From: Christensenella sp. UBA4247
GTDB lineage: Bacteria > Bacillota > Clostridia > Christensenellales > CAG-1252
Direction: 5' to 3'
DNA: 14,707 nt
NCBI GenBank assembly: GCA_002395405.1
Contig: DGWX01000071.1
Span: forward strand, 1-14,707
Within the stretch, counting starts at the first letter, position 1, and each line of letters starts with the position of its first letter. The translations under genes were made by a program, and so were the position numbers. The notes beneath the pieces are model-generated. The model was not told the origin of the DNA. It saw nothing but the letters and a program-made list of their open reading frames with translations, and searched no databases. Below are positions 7,747 to 13,899 of the stretch, in pieces.

Positions 7747-8359
7747 CATTTTCTCCTTCGGGCGAAGGAGCCTCTTTTTCATCCGATTCGGAGCTTACGG
7801 GAACGCTCTCCGAGGCATAATCCTCCGATTGAGACAAGGTCGTCTTTCTTTTCTTCGAATCGTTTACGGCATAAATGATCAAATAAATAACGAGCATAAC
7901 GACGCCGAGCGTCAGAAAAACGTCCGCGAGGTTGCAAATCGCAAAATCTTTTTTGAAAAGCGTATAAACGATGGTGTATTCGATAAAATCGCGAACGTAG
8001 CCGAACGCGATCCGATCCACCAAATTGCCGATCCCACCCGCTACGATGAAAGAAAGTGCCACGTGTAATAGAACGCCGCCCTTTTCTTTATACTTTTTCT
8101 TTGCGATATGATATCCCATAAAGCAAAGGATCGCGAGTACAACGATCCCCACGAGGACGCTTAAAAATACACGTGCGTTTTCAAAAATACCGAACGCCGC
8201 TCCCGCATTTTCGCTGTATCGAAACGTCAAAACTTTTTTGATCGCCTCATAGCTTCCGCCGTGAGAGGGAAGATACGCCGCCGCGAAGTATTTGGAAACG
8301 AGATCTCCGGCAACCAGAACGCCGACGATCAGTAGGTCAACGATTATAATAGCCGCCAT
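7730..8359 (-). CDS. lspA: Lipoprotein signal peptidase II with a long charged C-terminal tail
   Basis: The protein has 209 residues, against roughly 150-170 for most LspA. Four hydrophobic membrane segments are visible (about 3-18, 66-84, 96-111 and 147-165). Conserved blocks are SENAGAAFG (49-57), GGIGNLVDR (108-116) with catalytic Asp115, and NLAD (143-146) with catalytic Asp146. The first-helix motif, commonly Asp-Gln-x-x-Lys, reads GDLVSK, so the usual Gln is Leu. After the last helix comes a tail of over 40 residues rich in Ser, Glu, Asp and Lys, unlike typical LspA. It removes signal peptides from prolipoproteins in the membrane. The ATG at 8359 lies 23 nt inside sepF; no well-spaced Shine-Dalgarno is seen, so reinitiation from sepF is likely. 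Confidence 0.95.
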   Translation of the reverse strand: MAAIIIVDLLIVGVLVAGDLVSKYFAAAYLPSHGGSYEAIKKVLTFRYSENAGAAFGIFENARVFLSVLVGIVVLAILCFMGYHIAKKKYKEKGGVLLHVALSFIVAGGIGNLVDRIAFGYVRDFIEYTIVYTLFKKDFAICNLADVFLTLGVVMLVIYLIIYAVNDSKKRKTTLSQSEDYASESVPVSSESDEKEAPSPEGENDERKL

Positions 8360-8828
8360 CGTTATCGGTGATCCCCGTTCCTTGCGGAGTAACTAAAAAG
8401 GTAAATTCTTTGATCCTTCTCATGCTGCCGCCAAGCGCATAAGAAGCACCGGACAAAAAATCCAAAACGCGCTGCGCGGAAGATTCTTCGATCCCTTCGA
8501 GATTTACAATGATCGATTCTTTTCTGGCAAGACTTTCGATCATTTCCTGAACGTCTTTATAACTCTTCGGAGAGGTAATCGAAACGTTCCCGAGACCGGC
8601 GTATTCCTCTGCGGAAGAGTTTCTATCGTCTTCCCTTACGCGAGAGCGACGATACTCGTCCGAGTCGCGAAACGAAGCGTCTTCCGAGCGATAAGAAGAG
8701 TAAGACGAGCGCCGATCGGAAGAACGGGAACGAAACCCGTTCGGTTCTTCGAGATTCTCGAAAATGCGCGAACGAGAAGACGAATCGTCTTTATCATCTC
8801 TATCAAAAAAATCCCATCTATCCGACAT
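8337..8828 (-). CDS. sepF: SepF-like cell-division protein (FtsZ anchor/regulator)
   Basis: The protein has 163 residues. The C-terminal SepF core (about 82-155) is clear: VSITSPKSYKDVQEMI, then SIIVNLEGI, then AQRVLDFLSGASYALGG (118-134), ending FTFLVTP. The first 80 residues are a low-complexity linker very rich in Ser, Arg, Asp and Glu. The extreme N-terminus (MSDRWDFFDRDDKDD) is strongly acidic and does not look like the amphipathic membrane-targeting helix of Bacillus SepF. The start at 8828 is set by AGGAGG 5 nt upstream. SepF tethers FtsZ to the membrane and organises the division septum. The gene follows a YlmE-type gene exactly as in the Gram-positive ylmE-sepF pair, and its 3' end overlaps lspA. 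Confidence 0.93.
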   Translation of the reverse strand: MSDRWDFFDRDDKDDSSSRSRIFENLEEPNGFRSRSSDRRSSYSSYRSEDASFRDSDEYRRSRVREDDRNSSAEEYAGLGNVSITSPKSYKDVQEMIESLARKESIIVNLEGIEESSAQRVLDFLSGASYALGGSMRRIKEFTFLVTPQGTGITDNDGGYYNR

Positions 8829-8837
8829 AGTTTCCTC

Positions 8838-9524
8838 CTATTTTGCGTAGTTGCGTTTGCCGAACACCGCGCTACCGATTCGGACCATATTGCTTCCGTT
8901 TTGAAGAGCGATCTTATAATCGCCGCTCATTCCGGCAGAAAGACAATCGACGGCAAAATTGTCCGCTTTGATTTCTTTTACTCTATTATAAAGAGCGAAA
9001 AGCCGGCGATACAGCGGAACGAGTTTTGTTTCCTCTTGATCGGGCAAAACGCTCATCAATCCTCTGAGTCGAAGGTGCGGCATTTCTTTTATTTTTTCCA
9101 AGAGGTCGAACAATTCCTCTTGCAAAACGCCTCCTTTACTTTCTTCCATTCCGACGTTTACTTCAACGAGAATATCCATCGTTTTATCGATCTTCCCCGC
9201 TCTCTTTTCTATCTCCTCCGCCAATCGAAGAGAATCCACGGACTGGATCAAACTGACTTTATCCACGATATATTTGACTTTGTTCGTTTGCAATCGACCG
9301 ATAAAATGCCATTCAAGTCCTTCCGCCGTAAAATACTTAGACAAGAGTTCTTGAACTTTGTTTTCACCGAGTAAGATTCCTTTTCTTTGTCGAACGAGTT
9401 CTTTCAATACGCTCTGTTCTACCGTTTTGGAAGCAAGAACAAGGGACGCCTTCCCTTGGGAAAGCTCGTTTATCTCATTCAGAATCGCGTCGTAATTGCT
9501 AACGACATCGTTTACATTATCCAT
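8838..9524 (-). CDS. yggS: YggS/YlmE/PROSC-family pyridoxal-phosphate homeostasis protein
   Basis: The protein has 228 residues, a full-length single-domain fold-III PLP protein. It has the PLP lysine Lys33 in LVLASKT, GENKVQELLSK, WHFIGRLQTNKVKYI, a VNVGMEESKGG block, LRGLMSV, and the phosphate-binding end LSAGMSGDYKIALQNGSNMVRIGSAVFGKR. The family has no firmly known catalytic activity and buffers or delivers PLP. It is first in yggS-sepF-lspA-rluD. The ATG at 9524 is the only reasonable start, because an in-frame TAA lies six codons upstream. There is no Shine-Dalgarno; a promoter -10 lies 6 nt before the ATG, implying a leaderless transcript. Its TAG stop overlaps the sepF ribosome binding site. 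Confidence 0.95.
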   Translation of the reverse strand: MDNVNDVVSNYDAILNEINELSQGKASLVLASKTVEQSVLKELVRQRKGILLGENKVQELLSKYFTAEGLEWHFIGRLQTNKVKYIVDKVSLIQSVDSLRLAEEIEKRAGKIDKTMDILVEVNVGMEESKGGVLQEELFDLLEKIKEMPHLRLRGLMSVLPDQEETKLVPLYRRLFALYNRVKEIKADNFAVDCLSAGMSGDYKIALQNGSNMVRIGSAVFGKRNYAK

Positions 9525-9530
9525 AAGTAA

Positions 9531-9559
9531 AGTATAGCATTATGACTATTCTTTGTAAA
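9531..9559 (-). promoter_or_regulatory. Promoter for yggS-sepF-lspA-rluD, predicted leaderless
   Basis: Reading the minus strand, TTTACA (9554-9559), a 17-bp spacer and TATACT (9531-9536) form a near-consensus promoter. Six bases (9525-9530) follow before the yggS ATG at 9524, so the transcript should start at about the ATG itself. The -35 begins only 5 bp past the T-run of the upstream ssb terminator. Confidence 0.75.
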
Positions 9560-9564
9560 GCGCT

Positions 9565-9600
9565 AAAAAAAACGAGCGACGCAATTTTCTTGCGCCGCCC
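9565..9600 (-). terminator. Intrinsic terminator after ssb
   Basis: Reading the minus strand, an 11-bp stem (arm 9590-9600 GGGCGGCGCAA with arm 9574-9584 TTGCGTCGCTC, two G-T wobbles) encloses a 5-nt GAAAA loop. One base later comes a run of eight T (9565-9572). It begins 14 nt beyond the ssb stop and cleanly separates the pdaB-ssb unit from the yggS promoter. Confidence 0.92.
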
Positions 9601-9614
9601 CATTCTTTTGAGCG

Positions 9615-10259
9615 TTAATTCGCCTTCCTGACTTCTTCCTCCATAGACAAAGCGGTAACTCGGCTGATCGATACTTCGTAAGCCGTTTTGGTTTGATAGC
9701 TTCCGTCCTCTTGCATTTTTTGATATTCCCTGCTTTGGATTCGCCCGGAAACCGAAACGCGCTCTCCGATCCCGAGACCGTTTACGAATCTTGCGTTCCG
9801 TCCCCATGCGATACAAGGAATGTAATCGGATTTATTATAGGCGCGATTGACGGCAAGGAGCAAATCGCAGATCTCCCTCTTAAACGGAGTCGTTCGATAT
9901 AAGGGCGACTTGCAAATATAACCTTCTAACTCGATCATATTCGGGTTGAGATCTTCGTCAAATTCGATGATATCCCGAACGAAAACCGTCAGCATTAAGC
10001 GGCTTCTTTCTCCTTCGATCTTATTATAACTTCTAAATTGTCCGACCACAGTCAAAGTAGAGCCGAGACTTGCGTCATGAAGCGCGAGAAGCCGCTCCGA
10101 AACGGTAATCGGCAGAAGATCGGTTTGCGCGGATAAGCGAGGGACCTCAAGTTTGATTTCGTAAAAACCTTCGCCGAAAACTTCGTGACTGAACGTTGCT
10201 TCTTCCGCGACTTTTCCCGTAAGCGTAACTCTGTTGTTGTTCATTTCTTCGTAATTCAT
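9615..10259 (-). CDS. Single-stranded-DNA-binding-like protein with two OB folds
   Basis: The protein has 214 residues. Two OB-fold-like halves are apparent: residues about 8-100 (NRVTLTGKVAEEATFSHEV ... GSTLTVVGQFRSY) and about 107-205 (NMIELEGYICKSPLYRTTPF ... IPCIAWGRNARFV ... GERVSVSGRIQSREYQK). The second half matches the SSB pattern best, including the IPCIAWG strand and the late YEVSISRV strand. Unlike canonical SSB there is no Gly/Pro/Gln-rich linker and no acidic DDDIPF-like tip; the C-terminus is MEEEVRKAN. It could be an accessory or diverged SSB, or a PriB-like primosome factor. The ATG at 10259 has TAGGAGG 5 nt upstream, sharing the stop codon of the deacetylase gene. It is the last gene before the terminator. 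Confidence 0.8.
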   Translation of the reverse strand: MNYEEMNNNRVTLTGKVAEEATFSHEVFGEGFYEIKLEVPRLSAQTDLLPITVSERLLALHDASLGSTLTVVGQFRSYNKIEGERSRLMLTVFVRDIIEFDEDLNPNMIELEGYICKSPLYRTTPFKREICDLLLAVNRAYNKSDYIPCIAWGRNARFVNGLGIGERVSVSGRIQSREYQKMQEDGSYQTKTAYEVSISRVTALSMEEEVRKAN

Positions 10260-10268
10260 AATTACCTC

Positions 10269-11036
10269 CTATTTGTTTCGGTGTTGGACGCCTTGCGCGT
10301 CGATCGAGTAATCGGTCTGATACAATAATTCGCTCATCGTTACGAACGAATAACCTCTTTCGATCAGGGTATCGAGGACGGTGGGTAGCGCGTCCAAAAT
10401 GTGATCGCTGTTGTTATGACACAAAATGATCGAACCGTTTTTAACTTTTCCCGTAATTCTTTTAATGATCTCCTCTCCCGAAATCCCCTTCCAATCCAAG
10501 CTGTCCACATCCCATTGAACGGGGATCATATTCGCACTTTCGACGTAAGCCAAAACGCGATCGTCATACTCGCCGAAAGGAGAGCGGAATACTTTGGGCG
10601 TGATACCGGTTATCGTTCGAACGGCAGCGTTTACGTAATCCACTTCTTGTTTGATTTTATCCGCGCTTAAAGTGGACATATGCAAATGACTTTTGGAATG
10701 GTTTCCGATCTCCATTCCGTGATCCGCTATATAGGCGACCTCTTCTTTGTAAGCGTCCACCCAAAAACCGACGAGAAAAAAGGTCGCTTTCACTTGTCGA
10801 TCATTTAGAAGATCCACGATACGCCTCGTTTTATCCGCTCCCCAAGCGGCGTCGAAGGAGATCGCGATCCTTTTCTCATCACCCGTATCCACTCGATAAA
10901 CGGGAAGCTTTTTGGAAGATTTCGCAAATACCGTTTGATTCAAATCCACGAAATTCAAACATATTATGCTGAAAACCAAAATCAAAACGACGAGTACAGC
11001 TTCTACGATTTGCTTTCTTTTGACGACGAAAAACAT
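10269..11036 (-). CDS. PdaB-like polysaccharide deacetylase (CE4/NodB), membrane-anchored or secreted
   Basis: The protein has 255 residues. A basic N-terminus (VKRKQ) leads into a hydrophobic segment at about 11-29, a signal anchor or uncleaved signal peptide. The NodB domain has ISFDAAWG (59-66) with Asp62, the metal-binding pair His113 and His117 in NHSKSH, FRSPFGEYDD (150-159) with Arg151, WDVDSLDW (175-182), and ILCHNN with His207. The second Asp of the usual FDDGP motif is Ala, as in PdaB-type enzymes. These act on peptidoglycan or related glycans outside the membrane; in Bacillus PdaB serves spores, but spore function here is unproven. The start at 11036 has a GAGG-type site. A TTGACA lies at 11088-11093 but lacks a matching -10. 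It is followed at 9 nt by the SSB-like gene. Confidence 0.9.
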   Translation of the reverse strand: MFFVVKRKQIVEAVLVVLILVFSIICLNFVDLNQTVFAKSSKKLPVYRVDTGDEKRIAISFDAAWGADKTRRIVDLLNDRQVKATFFLVGFWVDAYKEEVAYIADHGMEIGNHSKSHLHMSTLSADKIKQEVDYVNAAVRTITGITPKVFRSPFGEYDDRVLAYVESANMIPVQWDVDSLDWKGISGEEIIKRITGKVKNGSIILCHNNSDHILDALPTVLDTLIERGYSFVTMSELLYQTDYSIDAQGVQHRNK

Positions 11037-11128
11037 AACCTACCTCGTAACGATACAGTATTTTGAAAGCGGAATTATCGGGTTTATTGTCAAATCGAGG
11101 CGAAAAAGGTCCGATGCTGTTATATACG

Positions 11129-11162
11129 AAAAAACCGCTCAACTATTCTTATTAGCGAGCGG
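11129..11162 (-). terminator. Intrinsic terminator after ygiQ
   Basis: Reading the minus strand, CCGCTC (11157-11162) pairs perfectly with GAGCGG (11135-11140). The 16-nt loop can form a further CTA/TAG mini-stem. Six T (11129-11134) follow immediately. It lies about 22 nt after the ygiQ stop and before the deacetylase gene. Confidence 0.8.
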
Positions 11163-11184
11163 CAAAAAATATGAGATTTTCTTT

Positions 11185-13086
11185 CTATTTCTTTTTTTTG
11201 AAAGATTTCTCCGAAACAAATCTCGATTTTTGTTTCCGAACATAAGAACTCGGATACGCACCGGAAGAAACTCTGTCGGAAACAGGTTTTCGATCTCTGC
11301 GCGGCTTTATGAGGCAACTCGGCGTGTTCCCGATCAAATCCTGCCTTCCGGCTTTTACGAGAGCGGCGTACACGATCTCATAATTCTCCGGTCTTCCGTA
11401 TTGCAGAAGAGCGCGTTGTTCTTTTTTCTCTTCTCTCGATTTCGGAACGTAAACGGGTTGCATATCGTCCGGATTCAGTCCCGTGTAATACATACAAGTG
11501 GATTTCGTAGAAGGAGTCGGATAAAAATCCTGAACTTGTTCCGGAACGGAGCGGATCGAATTGAGATACACGGCAAGATCGATCGCGTCGTTCAAAGTTG
11601 AGCCCGGATGCGATGAAATAAAATACGGAACCAAGTATTGCTCCTTCCCGAGTTCACGATTGATCTTTTCGTAATTCTGTTTAAATTTCAGATACACTTC
11701 GAAAGGAGGTTTGTTCATATAGGAAAGAACCTTTTTCGAGCAATGTTCGGGCGCGACTTTAAGCTGACCGCTGACGTGATGCGCGACAAGCTCCTTAAAA
11801 AAGGTTTTATCTTCGTCATACGTTATGTAATCAAAGCGAACGCCGCTGCGAACAAATACTTTTTTTACCCCTTTTATCCCCCGAAGCGAACGCAAGAGAT
11901 GCAAATATTCTCCGTGATGCACTTTCAAATTCGGGCATCGATTAAACCCGATGCAACGCCTGTTTTTACAAACGCCGTGTTCTTTTTGTTTATCGCAAGC
12001 GTCACCGTAAAAATCCGCGGTCGGACCACCAACGTCGTGGATATAGCCCTTAAACTCGGGATCTTTCGTAAAGCTCTCCGCTTCGGATAGTATCGATTCT
12101 TCCGACCGATTTTGAATGCGCCGACCCTGATGATAGGTTAGAGCGCAATAGCTGCAATCCCCGAAACATCCGCGGACGGAACTGATGCTGAATTTAACTT
12201 CTTTGATAGCGGGAACGCCCCGAACATAGGACGGATGGTAGCTTCGCATATACGGAAGCGCGTACACGGAATCCATTTCTTCCGTCGTAAGAGGATATTG
12301 CGGCGGGTTCTGAACAACGTATCGATCCCCGTGTTTTTGAACGAGGGTTTCCCCCGTTACGGAATCCGCGTTTTCAGATTGCAGCTTAAAAGCTCTCGCA
12401 TATTTTTCTTTCGATTCCTTGACTTCTTCAAACGAAGGGCAAAACTTCGCTTTCCCTTTAAAAAGCTCTTTCGTTTTCTCCGACAAATCGGAATAAGAAG
12501 ACAAATAAGCCGTTCCTCGAACGTCTTTGATCGAAGAAAGCGGAACGCCTCTTTTTACAAGCCGTAAAATATCCCAAAGCGGGCGTTCTCCCATGCCGTA
12601 TATCAAAAGATCCGCTTTCGAAGAGATCAGGATGGAAGGCATAACCTCGTCCGCCCAATAATCATAATGAGCAAAACGCCTAAGACTTGCCTCGATACCG
12701 CCGATCACGATCGGAGAAGCGGGATATAATTTTTTGATCGCATTTGCATACACGCTTACCGCGCGATCGGGCCGTTTGCCGTACTCTCCCCCTTCGCTGT
12801 ACACGTCGGACGTGCGACGGATCTTGGCAACGGTATAGTTATTGACCATACTGTCCACGACGCCTCCCGAGATCATAAAACCGATCTTCGGTTCGCCAAA
12901 GCGGGTATAATCCGATTCGTTTTGCGGCTGCGCCAAAATGGCAACGGAAAATCCCTCGCTCTCGATTATGCGCGAAATGATCGCATGACCGAAAGAGGGA
13001 TGATCAACGTACGCGTCTGCGGAGACTAATATAAAATCGGGTGATTCACCGTTTAATTCTTCTTTCGTGATCGGCAAAAAAGGCAT
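11185..13086 (-). CDS. ygiQ: YgiQ-family (UPF0313) radical SAM protein
   Basis: The protein has 633 residues, a normal length for the family. The N-terminus is typical (MPFLPITKEELN, then DAYVDHPSFG at 24-33). The radical SAM cluster motif C-x3-C-x2-C is at Cys307, Cys311 and Cys314 in RGCFGDCSYC, and the family's downstream Cys-rich stretch (DACDKQKEHGVCKNRRC...RCPNL) is present. GGIEASLRRFAHYDYW at 129-144 is another family hallmark. The C-terminus is basic and low-complexity (SEKSFKKKK). The reaction is not established for the family; it should bind a 4Fe-4S cluster and cleave S-adenosylmethionine. It is monocistronic, with a promoter 16-44 nt upstream and a terminator just after. It has no strong Shine-Dalgarno; only GGTG lies 5 nt before the ATG. 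Confidence 0.95.
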   Translation of the reverse strand: MPFLPITKEELNGESPDFILVSADAYVDHPSFGHAIISRIIESEGFSVAILAQPQNESDYTRFGEPKIGFMISGGVVDSMVNNYTVAKIRRTSDVYSEGGEYGKRPDRAVSVYANAIKKLYPASPIVIGGIEASLRRFAHYDYWADEVMPSILISSKADLLIYGMGERPLWDILRLVKRGVPLSSIKDVRGTAYLSSYSDLSEKTKELFKGKAKFCPSFEEVKESKEKYARAFKLQSENADSVTGETLVQKHGDRYVVQNPPQYPLTTEEMDSVYALPYMRSYHPSYVRGVPAIKEVKFSISSVRGCFGDCSYCALTYHQGRRIQNRSEESILSEAESFTKDPEFKGYIHDVGGPTADFYGDACDKQKEHGVCKNRRCIGFNRCPNLKVHHGEYLHLLRSLRGIKGVKKVFVRSGVRFDYITYDEDKTFFKELVAHHVSGQLKVAPEHCSKKVLSYMNKPPFEVYLKFKQNYEKINRELGKEQYLVPYFISSHPGSTLNDAIDLAVYLNSIRSVPEQVQDFYPTPSTKSTCMYYTGLNPDDMQPVYVPKSREEKKEQRALLQYGRPENYEIVYAALVKAGRQDLIGNTPSCLIKPRRDRKPVSDRVSSGAYPSSYVRKQKSRFVSEKSFKKKK

Positions 13087-13101
13087 AGTAACACCGTTAT
13101 T

Positions 13102-13130
13102 ATTATAAACGAAACCTTAAAACGAATCAA
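13102..13130 (-). promoter_or_regulatory. Promoter for ygiQ with a very short leader
   Basis: Reading the minus strand, TTGATT (13125-13130), a 17-bp spacer and a perfect TATAAT (13102-13107). Fifteen bases separate the -10 from the ATG at 13086, so the predicted leader is only about 8 nt, too short for a normal Shine-Dalgarno. Confidence 0.75.
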
Positions 13131-13155
13131 GGTCGGATACATAAAGCAATCAAAA

Positions 13156-13506
13156 TTAAATCAAAGCCGTATAACACTGCGCTTTTATTTTTTCGATTCT
13201 TTCCAGAATATAGCTTTTGTCGGATGGATTTTTTCTGGCTTCATAGCGGGTTATTGCGGAAAACAAAACCATATCTTCCGTTAAAAAAACGGATTTAGAA
13301 AGAGCTTCGGCAAAAATTTTCGCAGCGGAATCGAGCGTTTTTTTCTTTCTTTCGAAACTGAACTCCGACTCGGGGATAACCGCAACGATCGCGAATTCAT
13401 CCGTCATAAAGATCTCGTATTCCTTAATACCCGCCGCCCGCACGGAAAGATCCGACGTGCAGCTCAGTGCGATAAGCGCGCAAAATGCTCCGATAACGTT
13501 CGTCAT
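13156..13506 (-). CDS. Small uncharacterised protein with a hydrophobic N-terminus
   Basis: The protein has 116 residues and I do not recognise it. Residues about 4-16 (VIGAFCALIALSC) are hydrophobic and could be a weak signal or membrane segment, but there is no positively charged n-region, and LIALSC is not a good lipobox. The remainder looks soluble and mixed alpha/beta (EYEIFMTDEFAIVAVIP, then a charged helix around ERKKKTLDSAAKIFAEALSKS, then VFLTEDMVLFSAITRYEA). The strand-helix-strand order faintly recalls sporulation lipoproteins of the YhcN/YlaJ type, but this is a guess. It lies 28 nt after rsfS in the same direction. No Shine-Dalgarno precedes the ATG at 13506; a poor -10-like CATACT (13513-13518) sits exactly 6 nt upstream. 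It is probably real given codon use and position. Confidence 0.6.
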   Translation of the reverse strand: MTNVIGAFCALIALSCTSDLSVRAAGIKEYEIFMTDEFAIVAVIPESEFSFERKKKTLDSAAKIFAEALSKSVFLTEDMVLFSAITRYEARKNPSDKSYILERIEKIKAQCYTALI

Positions 13507-13534
13507 AGGAGCAGTATGCGTTTTCGCTGAAAAA

Positions 13535-13891
13535 TTATTCTTCTTCTACTTTACGAAGATTGCTTCCGTCCTCAGCTGCCCAAAGTTTTTCGAACTGATA
13601 GAGATCGCGCATCGCCGTGTGGAAAATATGAACGATGACGTTGCCGTAATCCACCGCGATCCATCTGCCGTCTTTCAAACCGTCCGCGCGATAGGAATAG
13701 ATTCCTTCTTCTTCGAGCTTCCCCGTCATTTCATCGTACGCCGCCCTGCCGAGACTCGGGTTTCGCGCCGAACAAACGACGAAAGCGTCCGCAACGTCCG
13801 TCTTACCCTTTACGTCAATTACGACGATATTGGTGCAATGCTTCTCGGAGAGAAGGTGCGTTAATTTTTTGATAAGTTCTTCCGGTTCCAT
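13535..13891 (-). CDS. rsfS: Ribosomal silencing factor RsfS
   Basis: The protein has 118 residues, the usual RsfS/Iojap length. Conserved blocks are NIVVIDVKGKTDVADAFVV, the central DGLKDGRWIAVDYGNVIVHIF (about 69-89) and the ending RDLYQFEKLW. The ATG at 13891 is chosen because AGGAG lies 5 nt upstream and the domain starts there; the frame extends to 13948 inside the upstream gene without family support. RsfS binds uL14 on the 50S subunit and blocks 30S joining when nutrients are short. The nadD-yqeK-rsfS order is the classic Bacillota arrangement. Its ribosome binding site incorporates the TAG stop of the upstream nadD-yqeK gene. Confidence 0.96.
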   Translation of the reverse strand: MEPEELIKKLTHLLSEKHCTNIVVIDVKGKTDVADAFVVCSARNPSLGRAAYDEMTGKLEEEGIYSYRADGLKDGRWIAVDYGNVIVHIFHTAMRDLYQFEKLWAAEDGSNLRKVEEE

Positions 13892-13899
13892 AGTTTCTC

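Noticed and set aside
11088..11093. Consensus TTGACA upstream of the deacetylase gene
   Set aside because: No acceptable -10 hexamer lies 16-19 bp downstream, so I did not annotate a promoter, although one must lie somewhere in 11037-11128 given the terminator upstream.
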